A stretch of DNA of 64,000 nucleotides from Paraburkholderia sp. LEh10 (GCF_017814945.1 NZ_JAGIPX010000019.1:62001-126000), one strand, 5' to 3'. Positions 17,125-26,532 are shown, numbered from the stretch's first letter. Made by a program: numbers and translations. Notes: a model not told the origin generated them from the letters alone.

Positions 17125-18459
17125 TTACGCCGAGTCTGCCCGACGCACGCCCGCTGTCGTCGATGTCCGCCGCGCGCTCGATGCCAGCATCCGCGTGAGC
17201 AGCACCTTTGAGATCTGCAGCTCCGTCGCTGCGGCATCGAGCCGCCCGTGGTTTCGCGCGACGGCAAGCTCGACGGCCGCCCACTCGGGGATCTCTTCCG
17301 TCTCGCTGGAGGGCCTGAGCACTGGAAGATTCGCGACGTGATCGAATCCCAGATCGGCAGCCGTGATAAGCGCGCCATCGCTCGCGACAATCGCATGACG
17401 TATACGATTGATCATCTCCTGCACGTTGCCCGGCCACATGTGCGAATCGAATGCTTCCCATGCGCAGGGCGAGAAGCCTTGCACGCCATGACGGGAATCC
17501 GAGCGGAAGCTCTTCAGCAGATACGCCGCGAGCAGCCGGACGTCTGCGCCGCGCTCGCGCAACGGCGGAATCCGGATCACGTCGGGCGACAACCATCCGA
17601 GCAGACGCGGATGCAGACGCTGCTCGTCGGCGGCGCGTTGCAAGTCGATGTGTGAAGAGCAGATGATGCGCACATTGCGCGGTCCATTGCCGAGCAGATC
17701 TGCGAGACGCTGCTGCGTCGCAAGCGGCAGTTCGCAGATGCCGTCGATATACACTGAACCGCCCTCACCCGCTTCGAGGCGGGAGCGCTGATTGCCCTCA
17801 TCGACCTGATGGTCTCCTGCGCCGAATAGCTCCAGCTCCACGCGTTCCGGCGCGTAGGCCGCACAATCGATCGACATGAACGGTCCGTCGCGGCGCGCGG
17901 AACCCGCATGAATCGACGAGGCCGTCAAGCGCTTTCCGCTTCCCGCCTCGCCGACGATCGTGATGGGCCGCTCATGCGCCCACGCGTGCCGTATCGCCAC
18001 GCGCACATCGCCGATGAGCGCGCACGCGCCGATCATCGCGCCCGCTTCCGTGCTCGCGCTGCTGCGCTCGTCGCACGCGCCGTCCGACATCTCATACGCC
18101 TGATCGAGAGCGTGCGCGATCATGTCGGCCGCAGCGGGCAGCCTGATGTAGCTGACACAACGCGTACGCACGATGCGGCTCACTTCGGGATCGCTCAGAT
18201 GCGCGTTGGTCACGACGGCGACCCACTTGATCTCCGCGCTCGACCGCGTGAGCTCGTCGACTTCCTTCAGATCCGACGGAATCGTCAACGACGGAAATTC
18301 GATCAGGCCGGCTGCATGGTCATCGGCCAGCAACGCGGCGCCCTGACGCTCACGAATGTCGATGCTGCGGATACGCCATCGCTGCGTCGGCAGATTGCCA
18401 TCAAGACATGCACGCTCAGGGTTGCAAACGTGATAGAGCCGTTTCAGATTGAGGTTCAT
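17125..18459 (-). CDS. VpsR-like AAA+ transcriptional regulator with degenerate sigma-54 motifs
   Basis: The 444-residue protein has an N-terminal receiver-like/VpsR domain (1-130), an AAA+ core with Walker A GEAGSGK at 170-176, and a C-terminal Fis-like helix-turn-helix (AAATELQISKVLLTRML). The GAFTGA loop that contacts sigma-54 is missing: after ELELFG the sequence runs AGDHQVDEGNQRS. The Walker B segment reads VYIDGI at 236-241, lacking the usual Asp-Glu pair. Like Vibrio VpsR and Burkholderia BerB, it is likely to work with sigma-70 rather than as a sigma-54 activator. A biofilm or exopolysaccharide role is possible but not shown. Confidence 0.8.
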   Translation of the reverse strand: MNLNLKRLYHVCNPERACLDGNLPTQRWRIRSIDIRERQGAALLADDHAAGLIEFPSLTIPSDLKEVDELTRSSAEIKWVAVVTNAHLSDPEVSRIVRTRCVSYIRLPAAADMIAHALDQAYEMSDGACDERSSASTEAGAMIGACALIGDVRVAIRHAWAHERPITIVGEAGSGKRLTASSIHAGSARRDGPFMSIDCAAYAPERVELELFGAGDHQVDEGNQRSRLEAGEGGSVYIDGICELPLATQQRLADLLGNGPRNVRIICSSHIDLQRAADEQRLHPRLLGWLSPDVIRIPPLRERGADVRLLAAYLLKSFRSDSRHGVQGFSPCAWEAFDSHMWPGNVQEMINRIRHAIVASDGALITAADLGFDHVANLPVLRPSSETEEIPEWAAVELAVARNHGRLDAAATELQISKVLLTRMLASSARRTSTTAGVRRADSA

Positions 18460-19207
18460 GTGTGCCCGGTTGTCCCGCCTCGAATGATCGCACGCACCGA
18501 CAGCTTCACGCCCCGTGTCATCGTGCGCGATCGGTTACTCAAAAAGTAACGGAATCATGACCCCTTAAGCACGGCTCGTTGTTACTGTTTGAAAACGTCT
18601 AATTGCGACTACAGGTTGTCGAATTCCAACCTCAGACTACGGCCGAATGCGTGTGATCCATGTGTTGGAAGGCGGCAGAGAAATGACAGAGTCGATTGCG
18701 CGAATGGCAGTTCGCTTACCAAAGTAACGATCCTTTACATTCCGCATGAATGACTGTGGCAAGCCGAACACAGAACAATCGAGTACGAAAGAAATGCAGA
18801 ATTTCTTTCTCCTTCGACTGCTATATGACGAGAAAAATGCTGAAGGTTGCACGCGAATGCAGCGAGCAAGGCGGTAATTCCGATTCGATTGGCGCTGGAA
18901 ATGCAGTGCTTACCGAAAGAACGTCGCAGCGCGGCGCGGCGTTCTTGGAGCGCCAACCTTAAGCGATGCTGATGTGGGTAAAAACACGTTGAGTGCACGC
19001 ATCAGCAGTCACTGTTGCTGCGCAGACGTAAGCAGTTCGCAATGGCGCAAGCCGGTGCCGTTTATGGACATTGCGTGCGGTGCGCTTAAGCGAAGCTTCA
19101 GCTAGGCACGTCATAATGGCGACCTCTCGGTTCTGGCAATGGCCCTCGGAATAGCCAGATCCTTTTTGGCCGACCTGACCGGTCGGCCATTCTTTACAGC
19201 GCGCTGC
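18460..19207. other. 750-bp intergenic region, lower GC
   Basis: No frame here resembles a known protein and codon use is unlike the neighbours. Composition is visibly less GC-rich. The upstream promoter for the VpsR-like gene should lie near 18460-18600. A hairpin at 19168-19188 (GGCCGACC, 5-base loop, GGTCGGCC) is followed on the plus strand by ATTCTTT; it could end a rightward transcript or serve the convergent end of the OsmC gene. Confidence 0.4.
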
Positions 19208-19690
19208 TTATTGGCTTTCGCCGAAGCTCCAGCTTCCTTCCACATCGATCACCGTCTTCACCGAATTCGCGAGAAAGCACGCGTCGTGTGCGAGATGATG
19301 CAGCTGCCGGAGCGCTTCATCGCTCGGCGCTTTCGCGCCTGCAAACGCAACGGCGGGTTTCAGCACGACCCGCGTCACCACCTCCTTGCCTGCGTCGTTC
19401 TTCGCCATGGTGCCTTCGGCTTCGTCGCGATACGACGTCACGACATAACCTTGCCCAGCCGCGATCGACAGAAACCACAGCATGTGGCAGCTCGACAGCG
19501 CCGCGACATACGCCTCTTCCGGATCGACGCCCGCGGGATCGGAGAACGGCACGCGCACCACATGCGGCGAACTCGATGCGGGCACCACCGCACCGCCGTC
19601 GAATGTCCAGCGATGCGCGCGGCTATAGCGGTTGTCGGTGAATGTGCTGCCGTTGCTGCTCCATTCGATCAGCGCCGTATGTTTGGCCAT
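19208..19690 (-). CDS. OsmC-family peroxiredoxin-like protein
   Basis: The 160-residue protein has the two conserved family cysteines, in SSCHMLWFLSIAA and HDACFLANS, which reduce organic hydroperoxides in OsmC/Ohr proteins. DPEEAYVAALSSCHM is the typical segment before the first cysteine. It acts in the cytoplasm, probably with lipoyl or thiol reductants. An AGGAG site lies about 12 bases upstream of the ATG. It is 28 bp downstream of the 2-hydroxyacid dehydrogenase, so the two are probably one transcript. Confidence 0.88.
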   Translation of the reverse strand: MAKHTALIEWSSNGSTFTDNRYSRAHRWTFDGGAVVPASSSPHVVRVPFSDPAGVDPEEAYVAALSSCHMLWFLSIAAGQGYVVTSYRDEAEGTMAKNDAGKEVVTRVVLKPAVAFAGAKAPSDEALRQLHHLAHDACFLANSVKTVIDVEGSWSFGESQ

Positions 19691-19718
19691 CGCCGAATGC
19701 TCCTCGTGAAGTGAACGA

Positions 19719-20651
19719 TCAGATGGGGGTCAACACGTCTTCGCCTGCAAAATGGCGCGTCGCGTTCGTGATGAAGTGATCGACGGAAGCTGCGATCGAT
19801 TCCGGCGACGTGCCCGCCACATGCGGCGTGAGCACCACGTTCGTCAAAGGCAGCAACGAGTGCGGGGGTTGCGGCTCGCCCTCGTACACGTCGAGCCCCG
19901 CGCCCGCGATCAAGCGATGCGACAACGCATGCGCAAGCGCCGCCGTATCGACGACGCTGCCGCGCGACACGTTCACCAGATAACCCTGCGGCCCCAGCGC
20001 TTTGAGCACGGCCCGATCGATCAGATGATGCGTCGCCGCGCCGCCCGGCGTCGCAACGACGAGATAGTCGCTCCAGCGCGCGAGTTCATGCAGGCTGTCG
20101 AAGTAGCGCAATGCAACGCCGTCGCGCGGCTTGCGATTGTGATACGCAACGTCGATATCGAAGCCGGCGGCGCGCCGCGCCACTTTCAACCCGATGTTGC
20201 CCAGCCCCACCACGCCGAGCCGCTTGCCCGACACCGAAGGCCGCATCGGCAACGCGTCGCGCCAGATGCCTGCGCGCGTCGCGCGGTCGCGCTGCGGCAC
20301 GTCGCGCACGACGGCGAGCAGCAACGCAAGCGCATGATCGGCGACGCAATCGTCATTCGTGCGCGCGCCGTTCGCGAGCACGATCCCACGCGCACGCGCA
20401 TGGCCCGTGGCGATGTTTTCGTAGCCCGCGCCGAGCGCGCTGACGAATTCGAGCGCGGGCAAGCGGTCGATCTCGTCAGCGCTCAAGCCCGTCGTGCCAT
20501 TGGTCAGCACCGCGCGAATCGCAGCGCCGTGCGCGGCGATGCATTCGCTGCGTGCGTCGCGCGTGGGCGCATAAAGCACGTCGAACGATGCGTCAAGGCG
20601 CGCGCGACTGTCGTCGCCGAGTGGGATCAGTATGAGCAGGGAAGGTTCCAT
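19719..20651 (-). CDS. D-isomer-specific 2-hydroxyacid dehydrogenase
   Basis: The 310-residue protein shows the NAD(P)-binding motif GLGNIGLKVARR in the middle and the catalytic trio of the family: Arg in VNVSRGSVVDT, Glu in LDVYEGEPQPP and His in LTPHVAGTS. Such enzymes reduce glyoxylate or hydroxypyruvate or oxidise the matching D-2-hydroxyacids. The exact substrate is not readable. It is the first gene of a probable two-gene unit with OsmC. Confidence 0.88.
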   Translation of the reverse strand: MEPSLLILIPLGDDSRARLDASFDVLYAPTRDARSECIAAHGAAIRAVLTNGTTGLSADEIDRLPALEFVSALGAGYENIATGHARARGIVLANGARTNDDCVADHALALLLAVVRDVPQRDRATRAGIWRDALPMRPSVSGKRLGVVGLGNIGLKVARRAAGFDIDVAYHNRKPRDGVALRYFDSLHELARWSDYLVVATPGGAATHHLIDRAVLKALGPQGYLVNVSRGSVVDTAALAHALSHRLIAGAGLDVYEGEPQPPHSLLPLTNVVLTPHVAGTSPESIAASVDHFITNATRHFAGEDVLTPI

Positions 20652-20768
20652 GACCGTGGCGCAAGCGGAAAACCGAAAGGTACGGAAAAGTGAAAAGGGA
20701 AGCGCCGCAACGAAGCGGGCAACGCGCAGTGTAGCAACAAGCCCGATTCGTCGCAGCGCCGTTCGCGA

Positions 20769-21278
20769 TCATTGCGCGGCCCATTCGGCCAGCGTGGCGA
20801 TCGTGTTGATGTTGCGCGCAGTACCTGTCTTCGCGGCGGGAATCTTGAGCTTCGTCTTTGCCATGCCGTCGCCGTAATGCACATAGATCTCCTGCTTGCC
20901 GAGCGCGACCCGCTCGTTCCGCTGGCCGGTGATGTGCTCGAGCGTGTCGGCGGGCGGCGCGGCGTCGAGAAAGATCGCGACCGTGCGGTTCGGCGCTTCC
21001 TGATGGAACGGGTTCGCCTGCAGCACGGCCGCCATCTCCTTACCCGTGCGGATCACCACGCCGACGCGCTTGCCCGCATACGCTTCGAGACTGCGTTCGA
21101 GCGCCTCTTGCGCCGCGCGCTTTGCGAGCGTGCTGTCGAACACGACATTGCCGCTCGCAATGTAGGTGCGCACATGCGTGAAACCCGCTTCCTCGCACAT
21201 CCTGCGCAACTCGGTCATCGGCAGCTTGCCGGTGCCGCCGACATTGACGGCCCGCAACAACGCAACATAGGTGGTCAT
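20769..21278 (-). CDS. DUF1697 family protein
   Basis: The 169-residue product begins MTTYVALLRAVNVGGTGKLPM and continues MCEEAGFTHVRTYIASGNVVF, the conserved core of DUF1697. The C-terminus AKTGTARNINTI-TLAEWA is also diagnostic. Function of the family is unknown. I place the start at ATG 21278, where the family begins; a longer frame adds seven residues. Confidence 0.85.
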   Translation of the reverse strand: MTTYVALLRAVNVGGTGKLPMTELRRMCEEAGFTHVRTYIASGNVVFDSTLAKRAAQEALERSLEAYAGKRVGVVIRTGKEMAAVLQANPFHQEAPNRTVAIFLDAAPPADTLEHITGQRNERVALGKQEIYVHYGDGMAKTKLKIPAAKTGTARNINTIATLAEWAAQ

Positions 21279-21416
21279 GGTGAAAGTGTGCAGTCGCAAT
21301 CGCGCCCGATGTTATCGCAACGGGCATGCCGCGAACACGGCGGCAAACACGGCGGCGAACGCGTCGGCGCAAGCGGCGGGCTATCCGCCAGCGCCGCGTT
21401 GCGTGCGCTCGACGCC

Positions 21417-21719
21417 TCAATGCGCGGCGCCCTTCTCGCTGTCGAGATGAGCCATTTGCGCGGCGGCATAACGCTCGCCCGCTGCCGCGCCCTTCGGCAC
21501 GGCGCGCTCGATGGCGGCGAGAACGTCTGCGCTGAGTATCACGTCGAGCGCGCCGAGCGCTTCCGTCAGCCGGTCGCGCCGCCGCGCGCCGACCAGCGGC
21601 ACGATGTCAGCGCCTTGCGCGGCGACCCACGCAATCGCGATCTGCGCGACCGACACGCCCTTCGCGTCCGCGACCTTGCGCAGCGCGTCGACGAGCGCGA
21701 GATTGTGCTCGACGCACAT
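21417..21719 (-). pseudogene. Aldo/keto reductase, C-terminal fragment only
   Basis: Residues NLALVDALRKVADAKGVSVAQIAIAWVAAQG and IVPLVGARRRDRLTEAL match the last third of aldo/keto reductases, including the cofactor-binding IVPLVGAR segment (the equivalent of IPG-). The upstream part of the frame has no reductase sequence: the barrel strands with Asp, Tyr, Lys and His of the active site are gone, replaced by unrelated bases and the DUF2164 gene. It is a truncated, non-functional gene. Confidence 0.75.
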
Positions 21720-21790
21720 GCCCGCGCCGCTGCACGCGTTCGTCGATTTCGTGTTGCGCGACAATCGCGGCCGCGACCCGGCGTGACGGC

Positions 21791-22054
21791 TCAGCGGCGC
21801 TTGCCGTACTTCTTCCAGTAGCCGAATGTGTCTTCGTGGCACTCGATATCGAGCTCGGCCACGCGCGCATGCATGCGTTCCTGCGCGTCCTGCACCGCGA
21901 GGTTGTAGATGACGGGGCCGATTTCCTCGACGAAGAAACTGAGCAGCGCGCCTGCCTGGATATTGCCGATGGGTTCATCCATGTTCTGCGCGAAATAGCG
22001 TTGCATCGACACGATTGCCTCGTTGCGCACGTCCTTGTCGAGTTCGATTGCCAT
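21791..22054 (-). CDS. DUF2164 family protein
   Basis: The 87-residue product MAIELDKDVRNEAIVSMQRYF and ALLSFFVEEIGPVIYNLAVQDAQ match DUF2164, small helical proteins often near metabolic operons. An AAGGATG site precedes the ATG at 22054. Function is unknown. It sits just upstream of the aldo/keto reductase remnant on the same strand. Confidence 0.82.
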   Translation of the reverse strand: MAIELDKDVRNEAIVSMQRYFAQNMDEPIGNIQAGALLSFFVEEIGPVIYNLAVQDAQERMHARVAELDIECHEDTFGYWKKYGKRR

Positions 22055-22158
22055 GGGTTCATCCTTGCGTTGCGTGCATCGGGCGATGCGCAAATGCGGA
22101 TGAAACAGCAAAACGGCGCAGCCGGCAAGGGTGCGCCGTTTGGCTACACGCGCGCACT

Positions 22159-22980
22159 TTAGCTGTTGATGAACGCGAGCAGATCGGCGTTGACCTTGTC
22201 CGCCTCCGTCACGCACATGCCATGCGCACCACCCTCGTAGATCTTCAACGTCGCATTCTTCACGATCTTCGCTGACATCTTGCCTGCCGCGTCGATCGGC
22301 ACGATCTGGTCGTCGTCGCCATGCAGGATCAGCGTCGGCACGTCGAACTTCTTGAGGTCTTCCGTGTAGTCGACTTCGGAGAACTCGCGGATGCACAGAT
22401 ATTGCCCGTGAATGCCGCCCGCCATACCCTGCGCCCAGAAGGCGTCGATCGTGCCTTGCGACACCTTCGCGTCGGGACGATTGAAGCCGAAGAACGGCAT
22501 CGCAAGATCCTTGTAGAACTGCGAGCGGTTATCGGCGACGCCCTTGCGGATGCCGTCGAACACGTCGAGCGGCAGGCCGCCCGGATTGGCTTGCGTCTTC
22601 AGCATCAAAGGCGGCACCGCGCCGATCAGCACGGCTTTGGCGACGCGCTTCGTGCCATGACGTCCGATGTAGTGCGCGACTTCGCCGCCGCCCGTCGAAT
22701 GGCCGACGAGCGTCGCGCCCTGTATGTCGAGCGCGTCGAGCAGCGCGGCGAGATCGTCGGCGTACGTGTCCATGTCGTTGCCGTTCGACGGCTGGCCCGA
22801 GCGGCCGTGTCCGCGACGGTCGTGCGCGATCACGCGAAAACCGTTTTGCAGCAGGAACAGCATCTGCGCATCCCACGCATCGGCGTTCAGCGGCCAGCCG
22901 TGAGAAAAAACGACGGGACGGCCCGAGCCCCAATCCTTGTAGAAAATCGGCGTGCCATCCTTCGTGGTGATCGTGCTCAT
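22159..22980 (-). CDS. Alpha/beta hydrolase, non-heme chloroperoxidase/arylesterase type
   Basis: The 273-residue protein begins MSTITTKDGTPIFYKDWGSG and carries FSHGWPLNADAWD, nucleophile elbow GHSTGG (Ser95), acid in HGDDDQIVP (222-224) and His253 in GGAHGM. This is the cofactor-free haloperoxidase/arylesterase group; hydrolase or perhydrolase activity is expected, with halogenation a side activity. An AGGAG site lies about 9 bases before ATG 22980; the longer frame upstream is not part of the family. No signal peptide. Confidence 0.9.
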   Translation of the reverse strand: MSTITTKDGTPIFYKDWGSGRPVVFSHGWPLNADAWDAQMLFLLQNGFRVIAHDRRGHGRSGQPSNGNDMDTYADDLAALLDALDIQGATLVGHSTGGGEVAHYIGRHGTKRVAKAVLIGAVPPLMLKTQANPGGLPLDVFDGIRKGVADNRSQFYKDLAMPFFGFNRPDAKVSQGTIDAFWAQGMAGGIHGQYLCIREFSEVDYTEDLKKFDVPTLILHGDDDQIVPIDAAGKMSAKIVKNATLKIYEGGAHGMCVTEADKVNADLLAFINS

Positions 22981-23298
22981 TCGACTTCGCTCCTTTGTGT
23001 GGGTAAGACGTTGCGCCGCGCGGCCAGGCGTCGATGGACGGTCGTTCAACGGGTGCGCGCAAGCATTCGTACGGACGCTTTCGATGACGCGTCCATGTTA
23101 ACGCCGCGTAAAAGATTCTTCAGCAAAGGGGTGCAAGGGTCGAGCGGGATCGCGCGTCCCTGAACGTGACGGGTAAGCATTCGCAATCGCCAACGGGCGA
23201 CGGGTCAAATCGATTCGCAGGGTTCACAATGCGAAAGTCAGATCAGCGATCGCGCCGCGCAATGCGATGTCTGGGCGGCGCATAGACAGGATCGAACG
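22981..23298. other. Divergent promoter region
   Basis: This 318-bp stretch separates the leftward hydrolase from the rightward pyruvyl transferase family gene. I see no gene or clear operator in it. Confidence 0.35.
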
Positions 23299-24486
23299 AT
23301 GTCGGCAAGCCTGCGGCCCGTCGTGTTGTTCGGCGCATTCGACCGCCACAATCTCGGCGACATGCTGTTTCCGCATGTCGTTGAGCGCATGCTCGGCGAA
23401 CGCGACGTGCGCATCGCGGGACTGGCCGCGCGCGACCTGCGCGCGCAAGGCGGGCATCGCGTCGAGGCGCTCGGACGGCTGCACGAACGTGCCATCGATC
23501 TGATTCATGTCGGCGGCGAAATTCTGGCCTGCGACGCGTGGGAAGCCGCCGTGATGCTGCAATCGCCCGATGACGCGCAGCGGATCATCGCGTCGCAGCG
23601 GCGCGACCGCCTTGCATGGGCGCAACGCATGCTCGGCGTGCGCGGGCTTGCGCCCTATGTGTCGTCGAAGCAATCGCTGCGTTGCGCCGCGCGCGTGCTC
23701 TTTCATGCCGTCGGCGGCGTCGCGCTGACCGATCGCGACGAAGCGCTGCGCAACGAAGTGCTCGGCAAGCTCGCGCGTGCCGACGATATCAGCGTGCGCG
23801 ACGCACACACACAGGCGCTGCTCGCGCGCTCCGGAATCGAAGCGCGGCTCGTGCCCGATTGCGCAGTGATGGTGGCCGATCTGTTCGGCGGCACAATCCG
23901 CGAGCATGCGGCGTCGGATGCCGTCAAACGAATCATCGAAGCGTCGCCGGACGGTTACCTCGCGGTGCAGTTCAGCGCCGATTTCGGCGACGACGCGACG
24001 CTCGCGCGGATCGCCGCGCAGCTCGATGCGCTCGCGCAGACGCACGGGCTCGCCGTCGTGTTCTTTCGCGCGGGCGCGGCGCCGTGGCACGACGACTTCT
24101 GTTGTTTCCAACGCACCGCCGCACGCATGCGCGCGCGTTTCATACATCTGTTCGATTCGCTGAATATCTGGGACATCTGCGCACTGATCGCACACAGCCG
24201 CGGCTATATCGGCAGCAGCCTGCACGGGCGGATCGTCGCGATGGCGTTCGCGCGGCCGCGCATCAATCTGCTGCATGATGAAAGCTTCGCGAGGCCCGCC
24301 AAGCAGATCGCATTCGCCCAAACATGGGAAGACTCGGACATGCCGCGCGCCACCACCGTGAGCGCGATGGCCGACGCAGCGGAGCTCGCGCTGTCCTTCG
24401 ATCGCACGCGGCTCGAGCAGACGGCGGTACGGCTCGTCACGCGTTATCGCGACGATTTCCCGGGACTCGCGGCACATCTCGCCTGA
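23299..24486 (+). CDS. Polysaccharide pyruvyl transferase family protein
   Basis: The 395-residue protein starts VVLFGAFDRHNLGDMLFP and has GYIGSSLHGRIVAMAFARP near residue 320, the characteristic SSLHG-xxxA segment of the pyruvyl transferase (CsaB/WcaK) superfamily. These enzymes add a pyruvate ketal to cell-surface sugars using phosphoenolpyruvate. No glycosyltransferases or export genes lie nearby, so the acceptor is unknown. No membrane segment is evident. Start ATG 23299 has no strong ribosome site. Confidence 0.75.
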   Translation: MSASLRPVVLFGAFDRHNLGDMLFPHVVERMLGERDVRIAGLAARDLRAQGGHRVEALGRLHERAIDLIHVGGEILACDAWEAAVMLQSPDDAQRIIASQRRDRLAWAQRMLGVRGLAPYVSSKQSLRCAARVLFHAVGGVALTDRDEALRNEVLGKLARADDISVRDAHTQALLARSGIEARLVPDCAVMVADLFGGTIREHAASDAVKRIIEASPDGYLAVQFSADFGDDATLARIAAQLDALAQTHGLAVVFFRAGAAPWHDDFCCFQRTAARMRARFIHLFDSLNIWDICALIAHSRGYIGSSLHGRIVAMAFARPRINLLHDESFARPAKQIAFAQTWEDSDMPRATTVSAMADAAELALSFDRTRLEQTAVRLVTRYRDDFPGLAAHLA

Positions 24487-24640
24487 TGGGAATGCATGCC
24501 CCGCGCCTGCGCGAAAACAATCGCGTGCGCTTTTGCGCGTACATCAGCAGATCCGCGGGCTGCTACACGACGCAGGAAACGGGCGGCGCGCGGCCACAGA
24601 AGTGAGGCGCAAAAGCACGCCACAGAAGTGACCCACGAAA

Positions 24641-24662
24641 GCGAGCCGCACGAGCGGCTCGC
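24641..24662 (-). terminator. Hairpin between convergent genes
   Basis: GCGAGCCG and CGGCTCGC form an 8-bp stem with a 6-base loop directly after the stop of the leftward VOC gene. On the minus strand it is followed by a short TTTC. It probably ends that transcript. A 12-base direct repeat CCACAGAAGTGA occurs just upstream (near 24594 and 24620). Confidence 0.5.
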
Positions 24663-24666
24663 GGGC

Positions 24667-24981
24667 TCAGTGCTTCGCTGGCACGCCGTATGCGCCGACG
24701 ATGCGGCGATCCTGCTCCGCTGCGCAGAACAGCTCCCATTCGAGCCCGTTCACGTCGACGCTGCTCGAATAGCCTTGCGCGGCGTCGTCCTCGAACCCGA
24801 CGTGGCGCAACTGCCCTGCCTGGCCGGGTTTCACGTTGATCGAGAAGTTGAGCAGGTCGGTGCGCCACATCGCGTACTGACCCGGCACCACAGCCGAGGG
24901 CGGCTGCCCGAGACGGCGGCTATAGTCTTCAATCGATTCGTCGAGGTTCGCGACAGCGAGCGCGATGTGAAAACGCTTCAT
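24667..24981 (-). CDS. VOC-family protein
   Basis: The 104-residue product MKRFHIALAVANLDESIEDYSRRLG is the first beta-alpha-beta unit of the vicinal oxygen chelate fold; HVGFEDD and VNGLEWELF supply the second half. Relatives include glyoxalase and arsenic-related lyases, but metal ligands are partly present only. The ATG at 24981 begins the family sequence; the longer frame is not supported. Divergent from another VOC gene at 25128. Confidence 0.8.
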   Translation of the reverse strand: MKRFHIALAVANLDESIEDYSRRLGQPPSAVVPGQYAMWRTDLLNFSINVKPGQAGQLRHVGFEDDAAQGYSSSVDVNGLEWELFCAAEQDRRIVGAYGVPAKH

Positions 24982-25127
24982 GATGGCGGGCTCCGTGGCA
25001 GTTGTTCGAATGGACGGCGCGACCATCGTAATCACCGCGCGAAAGCGTAGCCAGATCAGCAATCATGCTGGTATCGGCGTTACCTGCCTGGTGGGTTTCC
25101 GTTAGCAACGTCAAGGAGCCGCATACG

Positions 25128-25520
25128 ATGCCTTCCCACGTGTTCATCGGCGTCAACGACTTCGGGCGGGCGTTCGCGTTTTATTCGGCGGTGCTGGACG
25201 AAGTCGGGCTCGCGCTCAAGTTTCGCGAGGACGACAGGCCGTGGGCGGGATGGATGAAGCCGGGCGTCGCGCGGCCGCTGTTTCTGGTCGGCAAGCCGTT
25301 CGACGGCGCGCCCGCCGTCGCGGGCAATGGCCATATGGTCGCGTTGCTGGCGGCGGACCGCGCGGGCGTCGATCGCGCGCACGCGACGGCGCTCGCGCAC
25401 GGCGCCCTCTGCGAAGGTCCGCCTGGGCTGCGCCCCGAGTATCACGCGAACTATTACGGCGCGTACTTTCGCGACCCCGACGGCAACAAGCTCTGCGTGT
25501 GTTGTCACGAACCTGCGTGA
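25128..25520 (+). CDS. VOC-family protein, glyoxalase-like
   Basis: The 130-residue protein starts MPSHVFIGVNDFGRAFAFYSAVLDEVGL and ends YFRDPDGNKLCVCCHE, the usual layout of single-domain VOC proteins with FxDPDGNxxE-like metal segment. An AAGGAG site precedes the ATG at 25128. Function unassigned; it could be a glyoxalase-fold resistance or lyase protein. It is divergent from the VOC gene at 24667-24981. Confidence 0.82.
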   Translation: MPSHVFIGVNDFGRAFAFYSAVLDEVGLALKFREDDRPWAGWMKPGVARPLFLVGKPFDGAPAVAGNGHMVALLAADRAGVDRAHATALAHGALCEGPPGLRPEYHANYYGAYFRDPDGNKLCVCCHEPA

Positions 25521-25542
25521 CGGCGCGACGTCATGCGCCGCT

Positions 25543-26532
25543 TCAGTTCGTCGTCACGTACTTGCGCACGGCCGCGACGGGACGTTGGGCCTGAGGCGGC
25601 ATCACAGGGTCGAGCGTGCCGCGCATGCGCTTCACTTCATCGACAGGACTCAGGCCGAACAGCCGCTTGAATTCGCGGCTGAACTGCGACGCGCTTTCGT
25701 AACCGACGCGCGCCGCCGCCGCGCTCGCATTCAGCCCGTCCTGCAGCATCAGCAGACGCGCGTGATGCAGGCGCGTCGTCTTCACGTATTGCATCGGCGA
25801 AGTCGACGTGACGTTTTTGAACTGCGCATGAAACACAGCGAGGCTCATGCCCGACTCGCGCGCAAGTGTCTCGACATCGAGCGCGGCGTCGTACTCGGTA
25901 TGGATGCGGCGCAGCGCCTTCGCGATGCGACCAAAGTGATGCTGATGCGTGAGCGCCGCGCGAATCGCATCGCCCTGCACGCCCGTCAGCACGCGGTAGC
26001 AGATCTCGCGCACGATCGACGGCGCGAGTATTCTCGCATCGAAAGGCGATACCAGCGCTTCGAGCAGGCGCAGCACGGCGTCGCTCAATGGCCGGTCGAG
26101 CGGCGTCGAGTAGATGCCGCGCGGCTCGCCATCGACGGCGCCGTGCGTTTCGTTGAGCAGCATCAGCAGCTCGGCGACCATCGTCAGATCGACGCGAATC
26201 GAAATGCCGAGGAACGGCTCGTCGACGGAAGCTTCCGTTTCGCACTCGAACGGCAACGGCACGGACAACACCAGGTATTGCTGCGCGTCATAGATATACG
26301 CATGGTCGCCCAGGTAGCCGCGCTTGCGGCCTTGGCAGACGATCACGATGCTCGGCTCGTACATCACCGGGCGGCGCGGCATCGGGTGATTCGCGCGCAG
26401 AAACCTGACGCCTTCGAGCGGCGCGTCCGTCATGCCCTCGGCGGGCGCGAGCGTGCGCAGCAATTCGACCATGCGCTGCTGCGCCGTGCGCTCCGCGAGC
26501 GGCACGGCCTGTGAAAGTTTTGTGTCCGACAT
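25543..26532 (-). CDS. AraC-family transcriptional regulator (AraC_N type)
   Basis: The 329-residue protein has the AraC_N sensor domain (RRPVMYEPSIVIVCQGRKRGYLG near residue 55) and a C-terminal pair of helix-turn-helix motifs (DVETLARESGMSLAVFHAQFK and AAARVGYESASQFSREFKR). Regulators of this type frequently sit divergent to an aldehyde/alcohol reductase and control it. The divergent gene here at 26934 is such a zinc alcohol dehydrogenase, so it is the likely target. Start ATG 26532 gives the family N-terminus. Confidence 0.88.
   Translation of the reverse strand: MSDTKLSQAVPLAERTAQQRMVELLRTLAPAEGMTDAPLEGVRFLRANHPMPRRPVMYEPSIVIVCQGRKRGYLGDHAYIYDAQQYLVLSVPLPFECETEASVDEPFLGISIRVDLTMVAELLMLLNETHGAVDGEPRGIYSTPLDRPLSDAVLRLLEALVSPFDARILAPSIVREICYRVLTGVQGDAIRAALTHQHHFGRIAKALRRIHTEYDAALDVETLARESGMSLAVFHAQFKNVTSTSPMQYVKTTRLHHARLLMLQDGLNASAAAARVGYESASQFSREFKRLFGLSPVDEVKRMRGTLDPVMPPQAQRPVAAVRKYVTTN

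Noticed and set aside
18637..18998. Small minus-strand frames between the VpsR-like gene and OsmC
   Set aside because: No ribosome site, no family match and atypical codon use.
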